Below, in pieces: positions 16,260 through 24,450 of a stretch of DNA of 64,000 nt; positions within the stretch are counted from its first letter, which is position 1, and each line of letters begins with the position of its first letter. Origin of the DNA: Blastomonas ursincola (GTDB lineage Bacteria; Pseudomonadota; Alphaproteobacteria; Sphingomonadales; Sphingomonadaceae); NCBI RefSeq assembly GCF_013607875.1, contig NZ_VDES01000001.1, positions 786,316-850,315 of the forward strand, written 5' to 3'. The translations under genes were made by a program, and so were the position numbers. Under the pieces are notes generated by a model, which saw nothing but the letters and a program-made list of their open reading frames with translations, was not told the origin of the DNA and searched no databases.

Positions 16260-17426
16260 TCACAACCGCATCAGGCTCGCCAGATTGTTGCGCTGCATGT
16301 CGCTCGATCCGCCGACGATCGGCATGCCCAGCAGATCGCGGACATGGCGTTCCATTTCGTACGCATCGCTGAGCGCATAGGAGCCCATCACCTGCTGACA
16401 GGTCAGCGCGATTTCCACGCCGGTATCGGCGACGAACAGCTTGGCCATGCTGGTCTCGACGGAACACGGCCGCCCCTCATTGGCCAGCCAGGCGGCATGA
16501 TAGAGCAGATGCCGCGCCGCCTGCCACTTGGTGCGCGCGGTGACCAGCTTGTTCCGGATCGCCTGATGCTGGCTGATCGGCTTGCCGAACTGCACCCGCT
16601 CCTGCGCATAGGCCCAGGCCTCGTCGATCGCGGCGCGCGCGATGCCGAGCGCGACGGCGGAAATCTCCAGCTTCTCGACATCGAGCGCGCGGCCCGCGAG
16701 CAGCTTCCAGCCCTGGTTCCACATCGCCTCGCCCCCGACGATCGCGCTTGAGGGGAGCCGCACATTGTCGAAAAACACGTCCTGGCTGTGCGTGTAGCGC
16801 AGATTGACATGCTCGATGTCCTGCATCGTCACGCCCGGCGCTTTCGTCGGCACCAGCACGAACGAGAGGTTGCGATAACGCTCCTCCGCCGGGCCCGAAC
16901 GCACGAGGCAGTAGATGTAATCGGCCCAGTCCGCGCCGGTGCACCAGCGCTTGGCACCGTTGATGACGATCTCGTCGCCCTCGCGCACCGCGCGCGTCTC
17001 GACGCTCGCCAGGTCGCCGCCGACATTGGGTTCGGACAGGCCATAGGCGAAGAACAGCTCTCCCTTGGCCAGGCGCGGCAGGAACTCGGCCTTCTGCGCG
17101 GGCGATCCGTTCTCGCTGAGGTTCATGCCGCCATAGAAGCTGGTATGGATGAAGGGACCCGCGAGGCAAGGCCCCGCCGTCGCCAGCTCCTCGATGATCG
17201 CGATGGCCGCGACCAGATCCTGCCCTGCCCCGCCATGTTCTTCCGGAACGGTGAGCGCGGTGAGGCCCAGCTCGTTGAGTTTCGCATAAACATCGCGCGG
17301 CCACTGCGCCGCCTTGTCCCAGGCCTGCCGCGCCTCGCGCGGCGCGTGATCGGCGATGAACCGCTGGATCGTCGCGCGCAGCGCTGAGACGTGTTCTGGC
17401 TCGTCGGTGAAGCTCTGGAGGGTCAT
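16260..17426 (-). CDS. Acyl-CoA dehydrogenase
   Basis: A 388-residue FAD enzyme introducing an alpha-beta double bond in an acyl-CoA. The three acyl-CoA dehydrogenase domains are complete: helical N-domain (WPRDVYAKLNELGLTALTVPEEHGGAGQ), beta middle domain (FAYGLSEPNVGGDLASVETRAVREGDEIVINGAKRWCTGADWADYIYCLVR), and helical C-domain (GKPISQHQAIRNKLVTARTKWQAARHLLYHAAW). FAD-contacting VQFGKPI and the terminal LLGMPIVGGSSDMQRNNLA are present. It lies 15 bp upstream of the flavoprotein gene in the same cluster, suggesting co-transcription in a catabolic pathway of unidentified CoA-linked substrate. Confidence 0.92.
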   Translation of the reverse strand: MTLQSFTDEPEHVSALRATIQRFIADHAPREARQAWDKAAQWPRDVYAKLNELGLTALTVPEEHGGAGQDLVAAIAIIEELATAGPCLAGPFIHTSFYGGMNLSENGSPAQKAEFLPRLAKGELFFAYGLSEPNVGGDLASVETRAVREGDEIVINGAKRWCTGADWADYIYCLVRSGPAEERYRNLSFVLVPTKAPGVTMQDIEHVNLRYTHSQDVFFDNVRLPSSAIVGGEAMWNQGWKLLAGRALDVEKLEISAVALGIARAAIDEAWAYAQERVQFGKPISQHQAIRNKLVTARTKWQAARHLLYHAAWLANEGRPCSVETSMAKLFVADTGVEIALTCQQVMGSYALSDAYEMERHVRDLLGMPIVGGSSDMQRNNLASLMRL

Positions 17427-17446
17427 GCTTGCCTCTCTGCCCTTCC

Positions 17447-17535
17447 GTCATCCTGAACTTGTTTCAGGATCCATCGTGCCCGGAAGGCCGAAGGTGCGTG
17501 GGGATAAATGGACCCTGAAACAAGTTCAGGGTGAC
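17447..17535. repeat. Inverted repeat between acyl-CoA dehydrogenase and enoyl-CoA hydratase genes
   Basis: Two near-complementary 26-nt arms (17447-17472 and 17510-17535), each containing CCTGAA-ACTTGTTTCAGG-type wording, enclose a 37-nt loop. Each arm is itself part of a smaller palindrome (CCTGAAACAAGTTCAGG). This is a well-known style of sphingomonad intergenic palindrome and could attenuate or stabilise the operon message. Confidence 0.75.
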
Positions 17536-17561
17536 AGGATATGGGCGCTTGAATTTTCATC

Positions 17562-18374
17562 TCACTCCCCCGTCAGCTTTGGCGCGCGCTTCTCGGCCAT
17601 CGCCGCCACCGCCTCGCGCCGATCGCCCAGATAATTGCTCACGCTCTCCCAGCCGATCGCCGCATCCATCATCTGCGCGGCGAGCGCGCGCAGCGGGATG
17701 TTGGTCACGCTCTTGGTCCAGCGCACCGCCCATTTGGGATTGCCCTGCAGCTTGGCGATGATCTCGCCCAGCTTCGCATCGAGCTGATCGCCCGGCACCG
17801 CATGGTTGATCAGGCCCAGGTCCTTCGCTTCCGCCGCGCTCAGCATGTCGCCGGTCATCAGCAGTTCCTTGGCCCTGGCATAGCCGATCAGCTGCGGCCA
17901 GATCAACGCACCGCCATCGCCCGCGACCAGGCCGACCTTGACATGCGGGTCGCCGATCACCGCCTTTTCGTCGGCGACGATTATATCGCACAGCAGCGCG
18001 ATCGTCGCGCCCAGCCCCGCCGCCGCGCCGTTGAGGCGGCACAAGATCGGCTTTTCCATCTCCAGCAGGCTCGAGACGATGCGCTTGGCATCCCAGGCGA
18101 TGGCGCGGAAGCTCGCCGGATCGTCGATCTGCTGCTGGAACCACTGGAAATCGCCGCCCGCGCAGAACGCCCTGCCCTTGGCGGCCAGCACGATGATGTC
18201 GCTCTCGCTATCGCGCTGCAGATCGGTGAACACCCGCGCCAGTTCGTCGTGCATCGGGCCGTCGACACCGTTCACGGGATGGTCCGAGGTGATGAACGCT
18301 CTCAGCACCCTGCCCTCGCGCTCGAAGGTGAAGCGCGTGTAAACCTGGTCCTCGATGCGGAATTCGTGGCTCAT
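17562..18374 (-). CDS. Enoyl-CoA hydratase/isomerase family protein
   Basis: A 270-residue crotonase-superfamily protein. Oxyanion-hole segments are clear: AAKGRAFCAGGDFQWF (first) and RLNGAAAGLGATIALLCDIIVADEKAVIGDPHVKVGLVAGDGGA (second). The first catalytic glutamate of classical enoyl-CoA hydratases is not evident, but the second-acid region (SAAEAKDLGLINHAV) is conserved, so isomerase or lyase activity is also possible. The start at 18374 is chosen because its ATG overlaps the upstream stop (ATGA) and has a GGGAGA ribosome-binding site; a 60-base longer frame exists. It belongs to the MarR-headed catabolic cluster. Confidence 0.9.
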   Translation of the reverse strand: MSHEFRIEDQVYTRFTFEREGRVLRAFITSDHPVNGVDGPMHDELARVFTDLQRDSESDIIVLAAKGRAFCAGGDFQWFQQQIDDPASFRAIAWDAKRIVSSLLEMEKPILCRLNGAAAGLGATIALLCDIIVADEKAVIGDPHVKVGLVAGDGGALIWPQLIGYARAKELLMTGDMLSAAEAKDLGLINHAVPGDQLDAKLGEIIAKLQGNPKWAVRWTKSVTNIPLRALAAQMMDAAIGWESVSNYLGDRREAVAAMAEKRAPKLTGE

Positions 18375-19396
18375 CCGATATCTCCCAAACGCACCAGCCG
18401 CCGCCCGAAGCTCGCGCCGGTAAACAGCCCGCAAAACGCCTCTGGCATTGCCTCGAGCCCGTCATACAGCTCCTCGCGATAGATGAGCTGCCCATCGCGG
18501 ATCATCTGCCCCATCGTGGACTGAGCCTCGGCAAATTGCGGAATGTCGTCGAACACCAGGATGCCGCGCATCGTCAGCCGCTTGGCGATCATCTCGCCGG
18601 TATTGGTGATGCCAACGCGCTCGCCCTGCGGCACGTTGTAATCCGCGACCTGGCCCGACATCACGATCCGGCCATGCAGCCGCATCAAGGGCAGCACCGT
18701 GTCGATCATCGCATTGCCGACATTGTCGAAGAAAATGTCGACACCCTTGGGACAGGCCGCCGCGATCGACGCGCCAAGATCGTCCACGGCCTTGTAGTCG
18801 ATCGCCGCATCGAACCCGCAGGTCTCGACCAGCCAGTCGCATTTCTCGCGTCCGCCCGCGATGCCCGTAACGCTCGCCGCGCCCCAGGCGCGCGCGAGCT
18901 GCCCCGCGGTCGCGCCGACCACGCCGGCCGCCGAGCTGATCAGCACATGCGCGCCTTCGCGAAATTCGCCCACGCGTTTCATGCCGAACCAGCTCGTCAT
19001 GCCGGGAATGCCCAGCACGCCCAGCCACAGCGTGCGCGGCAGGCCATTGTCGGCGATGGGCATCACATAGCCGCGCCCGTTGGAAATCGAATGCGTCGTC
19101 CAGCCGCCGCTGCCGGTCACCCAGGTGCCGACCGGGAAGCGATCGTTGCGGCTTTCGGTCACCATGCCGACCATGAAACCGTCCATCGTGCCGCCCGGCG
19201 GGATCGGCGGGGCATAGCTCGCCCCGGTGGCGTGCAGCCGCGATCGCACGCCCGGATCGACCGAGGCGATGCGATGTTCGATCAGGAATTGCTGGTCCTC
19301 GAGCGTGGGAATGGTGCGTTCGACGATCGCGAAGTCATCCGGCTGTGGCAGCCCGTCGATCGGCGCCTTGAGCACCACGCTGCGCATCGTCGCCAT
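18371..19396 (-). CDS. NADP-dependent oxidoreductase, zinc-free MDR family (CurA / leukotriene-dehydrogenase-like)
   Basis: A 341-residue medium-chain dehydrogenase/reductase without zinc ligands. The N-terminal domain has PGVRSRLHATGASYAPPIPPGGTMDG, and the Rossmann domain begins at HVLISSAAGVVGATAGQLARAWGAASVTGIAGG with the AAGVVG nucleotide motif, followed by CGFDAAIDYK and VDIFFDNVGNAMIDTVLPLM. Proteins of this family reduce double bonds of enones using NADPH. Its stop codon overlaps the hydratase start, so the two are coupled. ATG at 19387 is an alternative start. Confidence 0.92.
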   Translation of the reverse strand: MATMRSVVLKAPIDGLPQPDDFAIVERTIPTLEDQQFLIEHRIASVDPGVRSRLHATGASYAPPIPPGGTMDGFMVGMVTESRNDRFPVGTWVTGSGGWTTHSISNGRGYVMPIADNGLPRTLWLGVLGIPGMTSWFGMKRVGEFREGAHVLISSAAGVVGATAGQLARAWGAASVTGIAGGREKCDWLVETCGFDAAIDYKAVDDLGASIAAACPKGVDIFFDNVGNAMIDTVLPLMRLHGRIVMSGQVADYNVPQGERVGITNTGEMIAKRLTMRGILVFDDIPQFAEAQSTMGQMIRDGQLIYREELYDGLEAMPEAFCGLFTGASFGRRLVRLGDIG

Positions 19397-19496
19397 GACC
19401 TCTTCCCGCTCCTGCCTGCTTATCGTTGCCCACTTGATTGCATAACCGATACCATTAGCAAAGCAGAAATGCTGACATTGCTGTCAGTGCGAACAA

Positions 19497-20003
19497 TCAG
19501 CCGGGGCGGCGATCGTTCCCCAGTTCTGCCAGCAGCACGCGGTCGGCATCGGGCACCAGCCCTTCGAGCACCCGCCAGAAGCCGGTGACCGAATCCTGGC
19601 CCGCGCGGCGATAGGCCTGGGACAGGCGGCTGCGCAGGGCATCGAACAGCTCCGCCTCGAGCGTCGCACCCGCCGGGGTGAGCCTCAGCAGCTTCTGCCG
19701 CCGGTCGGTCTCGCCGCTGCGCGTCTCGATCAGGTCGCGGCGTTGCAGCTCGGTCAGCACCCGGCCAAGCGACTGCTTGGTGATCGCGAGTGCGCGCAAC
19801 AGCTGGCTCACCGTCAGGTCCGGGTTGCGCGCGATGAAATAGAGCGCGCGGTGATGCGCGCGGCCCAGGCCCTGCTTGGCGAGATGGTCGTCGATCGACT
19901 TGGTCAGCCGCGTATAGCCGAAGAACAGCAGCTCCACGCCATGGCGGATTTCATCCTCGCGCAGGAAAAGCGCGGAAGCCGAGGGGGAAGATGGGACAGG
20001 CAT
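19497..20003 (-). CDS. MarR family transcriptional regulator
   Basis: A 168-residue winged-helix regulator: residues 25-60 form the dimer helix (HGVELLFFGYTRLTKSIDDHLAKQGL), then RAHHRALYFIARNPDLTVSQLLRALAITKQSLGRVLTELQRRDLIE is the recognition helix-turn-helix, and TRSGETDRRQKLLRLTPAG the wing. The start at 20003 has AAGG six bases upstream. It is transcribed in the same direction as, and 100 bp ahead of, the oxidoreductase/hydratase/dehydrogenase cluster and is its likely local repressor, responding to a CoA ester or aromatic acid as many MarR proteins do. Divergent from ilvE. Confidence 0.9.
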   Translation of the reverse strand: MPVPSSPSASALFLREDEIRHGVELLFFGYTRLTKSIDDHLAKQGLGRAHHRALYFIARNPDLTVSQLLRALAITKQSLGRVLTELQRRDLIETRSGETDRRQKLLRLTPAGATLEAELFDALRSRLSQAYRRAGQDSVTGFWRVLEGLVPDADRVLLAELGNDRRPG

Positions 20004-20114
20004 GTTGACCTTGATTGCCAGCCCGATTAGGTCTTGGCAAGCCCGCGTTGCAGCAAGGCCAGCCGTCGGGACGCAGACCACCATTTTCAATCCTTGCGCC
20101 TTTGAGGGGATGCC

Positions 20115-21200
20115 ATGCTGCCTTTCGCGATCGAGCCGACAACCAACCCGACCCCCGCCGATGCGCGCGATGCGGCTCTGGTCGATCCCGGCTTCGGCAA
20201 GCTGTTCACCGATCACATGGTCGTGGTGCGCTATGACGAGGAAAAGGGTGGCTGGTACGAGGCGAAGGTGACCGCGCGTGCGCCGATCCCGATGGACCCG
20301 GCCTCGTCGGTGCTGCATTATGCGCAGGAAATCTTCGAGGGGATGAAGGCCTATAAGCTGTCCGACGGCAGCACCGCGCTGTTCCGCCCCGATGCCAATG
20401 CGCGCCGCTTCAACGAATCCGCCACGCGCATGGCGATGCCGCATGTCCCCGAGGATCTGTTCGTCGAATCGGTCGAGCAGCTGGTGCGGATCGATTCCGA
20501 ATGGTTCCCCAAGGTCGAGGGCGGCGCGCTGTACCTGCGTCCGTTCATGTTCGCGAGCGAGGTGTTCCTCGGCGTGCGCCCGGCCAAGCAGTATCTGTTC
20601 ATCACCATCGCCTCGCCTGTGGGGGCCTATTTCAAGGGCGGCATCGCGCCGGTGACAATCTGGGTGTCGCAGCATTATACCCGCGCCGCCCCCGGCGGTA
20701 CGGGTGCGGCCAAGTGCGGCGGCAATTATGCGGCCAGCCTCGTCGCCCAGGCCGAAGCGACCGCGCAAGGCTGCGACCAGGTGGTGTTCCTCGATGCGGC
20801 CGAGCACAGATGGGTCGAGGAACTGGGCGGGATGAACCTGTTCTTCGTGTTCGACGATGGCAGCATCATCACCCCGCCGCTGACCGGCACGATCCTGCCC
20901 GGCATCACGCGCAACTCGATCATCGACCTCGCGCGTGCACAGGGGCTTACGGTGCGCGAGGAGCCCTATTCGATCGACCAATGGCAGGCCGATGCTCAGA
21001 GCGGCAAGCTGCGCGAGACCTTTGCCTGCGGCACCGCGGCGGTGGTGACGCCGGTCGGCACGGTCAAATGGCCGGACGGCAGCTTCACCATCGGCGGCAA
21101 CCAGTCTGGCCCGGTAACGGCCAGCCTGCGCTCGGCGCTGGTATCGATCCAGCGCGGCGATGCGGCCGATCCGCACGGCTGGGTCCACCGCATCGGCTAA
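20115..21200 (+). CDS. ilvE: Branched-chain amino acid aminotransferase
   Basis: A 361-residue fold-type IV PLP aminotransferase catalysing the last step of valine, leucine and isoleucine synthesis and the first of their breakdown. The Schiff-base lysine is Lys200 in GTGAAKCGGNYAASL. Other hallmarks are HYAQEIFEGMKAY, YLRPFMFASEVFLGVRP, EELGGMNLFFVF and GTILPGITRNSIIDLA. The length matches the group II (BCAT eukaryote-like) enzymes of alphaproteobacteria. Divergent from the MarR gene; followed by tRNA-Gln. Confidence 0.95.
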   Translation: MLPFAIEPTTNPTPADARDAALVDPGFGKLFTDHMVVVRYDEEKGGWYEAKVTARAPIPMDPASSVLHYAQEIFEGMKAYKLSDGSTALFRPDANARRFNESATRMAMPHVPEDLFVESVEQLVRIDSEWFPKVEGGALYLRPFMFASEVFLGVRPAKQYLFITIASPVGAYFKGGIAPVTIWVSQHYTRAAPGGTGAAKCGGNYAASLVAQAEATAQGCDQVVFLDAAEHRWVEELGGMNLFFVFDDGSIITPPLTGTILPGITRNSIIDLARAQGLTVREEPYSIDQWQADAQSGKLRETFACGTAAVVTPVGTVKWPDGSFTIGGNQSGPVTASLRSALVSIQRGDAADPHGWVHRIG

Positions 21201-21309
21201 GCCCGCACGCGCCGCCGCGCGCTCCAAAAAGGCGCTTGGCGGGACCGCGCTTTTCCGTATATAGGCCGCTCCCGCGCTGCCCCGGCCCCTCGCCCGGCAG
21301 CCACGGACA

Positions 21310-21345
21310 GCACGGCATTGGCCAGCAACGCATTGGCCAGCAACG
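21310..21345 (+). repeat. Short imperfect tandem repeat just upstream of tRNA-Gln
   Basis: Two back-to-back copies of about 15 bp (CATTGGCCAGCAACG) lie in the leader immediately before the tRNA. The second is followed by CACTG and the mature tRNA 5' end. Confidence 0.55.
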
Positions 21346-21348
21346 CAC

Positions 21349-21423
21349 TGGGGTGTCGCCAAGTGGTAAGGCACCGGTTTTTGGTACCGGCATTCGCAGG
21401 TTCGAATCCTGCCACCCCAGCCA
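21349..21423 (+). tRNA. tRNA-Gln (anticodon TTG)
   Basis: A complete cloverleaf: 7-bp acceptor stem TGGGGTG/CACCCCA, D-arm GCCAAGTGGTAAGGC, anticodon stem CCGGT/ACCGG around the loop TTTTGGT giving anticodon TTG, and a T-arm GCAGG-TTCGAAT-CCTGC. The 3' CCA is encoded. It resembles E. coli tRNA-Gln in nearly every invariant position. Confidence 0.97.
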
Positions 21424-22064
21424 GCTCTTGAAGCCAGCCTAACTATTTGAAATTATTTACGTAAGTCTGCGAATCGAAAACAACTTGGCCATCGTCGTGG
21501 TATCCTCAGGTGGCCACGTCAGGAGCGTGGATTCGTACCGCCTTAAAGTGCAATGGGGTTTGCAAGTCATCCACAGGTTATGCCCGACATAAATCCTGTT
21601 GAAGGCGCATCTCCGGACACCATCGCCACGATGTGCCAAATGAGTCGAAATGGCTCGATCTGAGCGGAACTCACCACAAAATCGGATCGTGTCCTGAAGC
21701 ACATAGCCCCTTGTTTGCGGACGAATGATGTGTCGTCGCTGCGCTGGGTTGTCTTCCAATTCCCCTTCGGACAGTGTCCATTGGCGGCGGCATAAAAGGT
21801 CGTCCGATAGCGACCCACAAGTAGACGTTGCCTTTAAAGCCAGCCAATGTCAGGCCCAGCTGAAAGCAGCCAAACACTTTGGCTTAACCTGCCGACCCCG
21901 AACGCCTTCGTGGAAAATTTGAAAAAGCGGCATCCGGCCCGGCCATTCATGAGAGGCAATGTATATCCCAGAATGGCTCAGTCGTCCAACGCCAGGTTTC
22001 ACCCAAATCTTGCGCTACACATGGCGGACGCCCGTCAGGATTCTGTAATCTGCCTCTGCATCAT
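21424..22064. other. Gene-poor stretch downstream of tRNA-Gln
   Basis: About 640 bp with no frame that I can support. It is more AT-rich than its surroundings (for example AACTATTTGAAATTATTTACG just after the tRNA), and contains only short open frames with no recognisable domain. Together with the DUF421 relic that follows, it looks like decayed or transferred DNA next to a tRNA, though no repeat of the tRNA 3' end was found in the window. Confidence 0.5.
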
Positions 22065-22259
22065 TTAGGACCGGAAAATCGCGGTGTTCTTCATAACCAC
22101 GATTCTCACCGCGCTGAGCCGCCGCAAATTGCTTTCGCGGATTTTTGCGAGAATGTCCTCGCATGCCACACCGGTCCGCTCCAGCGCATTCTCCCAGAAT
22201 TCGCCGTTCTCCATGAAAATGACAGTTGTAGAGCGCCCGGCGGAAAACCGATGATCTTT
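22065..22259 (-). pseudogene. Relic of the C-terminal domain of a DUF421 (YetF-like) membrane protein
   Basis: On the minus strand a 64-codon stretch bounded upstream by a stop codon encodes a segment with the pattern G-R-S-T-T-V-I-F-M-E-N-G-E-F, then DILAKIRESNLRRLSAVRIVVM, and ends soon after. This matches the soluble C-terminal domain of DUF421/YetF proteins (typically G-x-P-x-V-L-I-x-x-G, then D-E-L-x-x-x-L-R-x-x-G, then L-S-E-V). The three N-terminal membrane helices are missing, so this is a remnant, unless a 49-residue protein is made from the internal ATG at 22214. Confidence 0.65.
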
Positions 22260-22309
22260 GCTTCAACGTCCGAAGTGAAAGGATGCGCGTTGCATCAGAG
22301 CTGATCGCT

Positions 22310-23032
22310 TCAGTCAGCTTTTCTCAGGCGCCTGTGCAGATAGTTGCCGTCAAAGCCTGCAATCTCTGCGAGCTGGACGGGATCAAGGATGGTGAGCGAG
22401 CCTGCACTCAGCTCCATGACCTTTTCCACCCGCAGCGACTTGAGGACGCGATTGACATGCACGGGGGTCAGGCCGACCGCATCGGCGATGACCAGCTGGG
22501 TCAGCGGCATGTTGCAATTTGCGTCATTCGCCAGGCCGATGTTGCGCATCCGGATGTAGAGTTCGCACATCAGATGGGCTATCCGTTCCCTCGCCGTGCG
22601 ACGCCCCATGCTGACAATCCAGGCCCGCAACACGCTCTGGTCGACCAGCTGGGACCACCAGAATGCCCTCGTTATCGTTGGCCCTATCTCGACCAAGGCT
22701 TCCATCTGGGCGCGAGGCAGCAGCGCCACGCGGGCTGGCGTGATCGTCACGAAGCTGTGGTCGATTGCCCTGAGCACAGCGATATGGATGTCACAGAAAT
22801 CGCCTGGCAACATGAACGCGAGAATCTGTCTGCCGCCATCAGGCAGCATCTTGTACCCGCATGCCCAGCCATCGAGCATCACAAACACCGGATCCGGGTT
22901 ATCCCCTTCCATGATCAGGTGATGACCGGCGGGCAGATCGCGAACGTTGCGGCAAGCATCAGCAAGAAGGCCGACATCCGCGTCGTTCAGCGGCGCATAA
23001 CCACTGAGGCGATTGGTAAAGGCATTGGCCAT
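22310..23032 (-). CDS. Crp/Fnr family transcriptional regulator
   Basis: A 240-residue regulator with an N-terminal cyclic-nucleotide-binding-type beta-roll (about 20-130: DLPAGHHLIMEGDNPDPVFVMLDGWACGYKMLPDGGRQILAFMLPGDFCDIH) and a C-terminal winged helix (about 160-235: RTARERIAHLMCELYIRM, PLTQLVIADAVGLTPVHVNRVLKSLRVEKVMEL). No Fnr-type N-terminal cysteine cluster is present, so oxygen-sensing through an iron-sulfur cluster is unlikely. The start at 23032 is preferred: GGGAG lies 7-8 bases upstream, while a longer frame to 23203 has none. Divergent from the 23206 gene; such regulators in sphingomonads often control stress or light responses, but the target is unknown. Confidence 0.88.
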   Translation of the reverse strand: MANAFTNRLSGYAPLNDADVGLLADACRNVRDLPAGHHLIMEGDNPDPVFVMLDGWACGYKMLPDGGRQILAFMLPGDFCDIHIAVLRAIDHSFVTITPARVALLPRAQMEALVEIGPTITRAFWWSQLVDQSVLRAWIVSMGRRTARERIAHLMCELYIRMRNIGLANDANCNMPLTQLVIADAVGLTPVHVNRVLKSLRVEKVMELSAGSLTILDPVQLAEIAGFDGNYLHRRLRKAD

Positions 23033-23205
23033 GACTGTGCTCCCGGCCTTGAGGTAGCAGAATTGATCTTTGGCGACCTTAACCTCGATTGTGTTTGCCC
23101 TCGGACAACGGGCGTATACGCCACCTACTGTCGGTACGCTATCCCAGGCGCCGGTAGCAGAGAGCATCAACGATCGCTCCCGCCTGGCTTTGCATCGGCC
23201 CAATC

Positions 23206-23511
23206 ATGACCAATGTTCCAACTGACGCCGTGCCGCTCGTCCCCCACGAACCGCGTTCCGAACCGGATGCGCACGGCCAGGCGGCCCTGTTGCTTGCAGA
23301 GAGCATCCTCCACGCTCTGGTCGAGACAGAAACCCTGTCCGTCGCTGGCGCACTTTCGGTGATCGAGACGACTTGCGAGGTGAAGATCGAAGTTGCCGAG
23401 CAGGCTGGCGAGTCGCGTGGCCGGATGCAGGAATCGCTGAAGCTGCTGCAGGCGATTTCCGCCAGCTTTGCGGTCGATGCGGAGTTCAGGGAGAAATCAC
23501 CTCCGGACTGA
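23206..23511 (+). CDS. Small hypothetical protein
   Basis: A 101-residue acidic protein with no family I recognise. The middle (HGQAALLLAESILHALVETETLSVAGALSVIETTCEVKIEVAEQAGE) is predicted helical and hydrophilic, and the rest looks disordered. There is no signal peptide or membrane segment. Codon use matches the neighbours. It sits between the divergent Crp/Fnr regulator and the histidine-kinase-like gene, in the same direction as the latter, so it may share its promoter. Similar small helical proteins occur next to general-stress histidine kinases in sphingomonads. Confidence 0.6.
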   Translation: MTNVPTDAVPLVPHEPRSEPDAHGQAALLLAESILHALVETETLSVAGALSVIETTCEVKIEVAEQAGESRGRMQESLKLLQAISASFAVDAEFREKSPPD

Positions 23512-23580
23512 TCTCGATCGCCCTTCCAAATGACGGCTTGTGCAATGCAGGCAAGCAAACCTCCAGGCTGGAGCATTCTG

Positions 23581-24324
23581 ATGAATTTGACTCACATGAG
23601 CATATCCCCAGCGGTTGGTGAGAAGGCTGGCAAGGTCGCAATGGAAGAGATGATCTTGCGGCTGTTCGCCTCTGACCGATTGTCGCACAGCCAGGCCAGT
23701 TCCACGCCAATTGAACATGCTTCGCTATGGCGTGCCGATGCGGTTCATCGTGCCCGGAACATGGCGCAGTTGGCCGGATCGCTTGCCAACGTTGCCGAGC
23801 ATCCATCACGCCGCTGGCTCCCTGACGAACTGCTCGTCAAGACGCGCAACCTGGCGCGAGCCTATGAGGCGCTGGGAACGGATTGCGGCAAGTCTGACCC
23901 GGTGCCTTGCGTACCGCTTCTGGCAACGATCGCGGTAGGCCTGGCCGAGATTTTCGGCACGGCGCGGGATATCGCGGTTTCTGTCGATGCCGACACGGTG
24001 GCGATGGTGCCCGATATGCGCCGCGCCCTGATCCTGATCTGCAGCGAGCTGATCATCAACGCACTCAAATATGGCTACCCCCATGGACAGGGAGGTACAA
24101 TTCGCGTGGCGCTCAAGAACCGGGAGACAGGACTGTCGCTCATCGTCGAGAACGACGGAACCGACTTTCTCCCCGAGGTTGTCGCCCATGAAGGAAGCGC
24201 GCTTTTGAACAGGTTGAGCGCTGAGCTGGGCGCATCGCTGGAACGCGGAGTCGGTGAAAACGGGCATGGCTATCGGGTCGGTGCCAACGTCTTCGCACGC
24301 CCGGCGATGGGGTTGGCGGGTTAA
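23581..24324 (+). CDS. Histidine-kinase-like ATPase protein (HisKA_2/HWE-like)
   Basis: A 247-residue soluble protein with a phospho-acceptor-like helix ADAVHRARNMAQLAGSLANVA (His56) resembling the H-x-x-x-N of HisKA_2/HWE kinases, and a C-terminal HATPase_c domain with N-box ELIINALKYGYPHGQGG and a G-region (VENDGTDFLPE). The usual G2 lid is poorly conserved, so kinase activity is uncertain. No sensor or membrane domain is present; input must come from a partner protein. ATG at 23581 is chosen for GGAG seven bases upstream; the frame is open back to 23530. Confidence 0.72.
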   Translation: MNLTHMSISPAVGEKAGKVAMEEMILRLFASDRLSHSQASSTPIEHASLWRADAVHRARNMAQLAGSLANVAEHPSRRWLPDELLVKTRNLARAYEALGTDCGKSDPVPCVPLLATIAVGLAEIFGTARDIAVSVDADTVAMVPDMRRALILICSELIINALKYGYPHGQGGTIRVALKNRETGLSLIVENDGTDFLPEVVAHEGSALLNRLSAELGASLERGVGENGHGYRVGANVFARPAMGLAG

Positions 24325-24450
24325 CGGCAGGCGACCGGGATAGATTCAAGACCTGGAATGGCGGCACAGCCAGCAACCTTTTGCGATATCGACCGTCATC
24401 TTGCTGCCTGATCTGACCGAGAATCAGACAGGCGCCCCATCCCACCATTA

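Noticed and set aside
21349-21423. tRNA-Gln as an attachment site of an integrated element
   Set aside because: No second copy of the tRNA 3' end was found in the window, and the only recombinase is 15 kb away.
21457-21877. Several open frames of about 70-100 codons on the minus strand downstream of the tRNA
   Set aside because: They overlap in different frames, have no ribosome-binding sites or domains, and lie in AT-rich gene-poor DNA.
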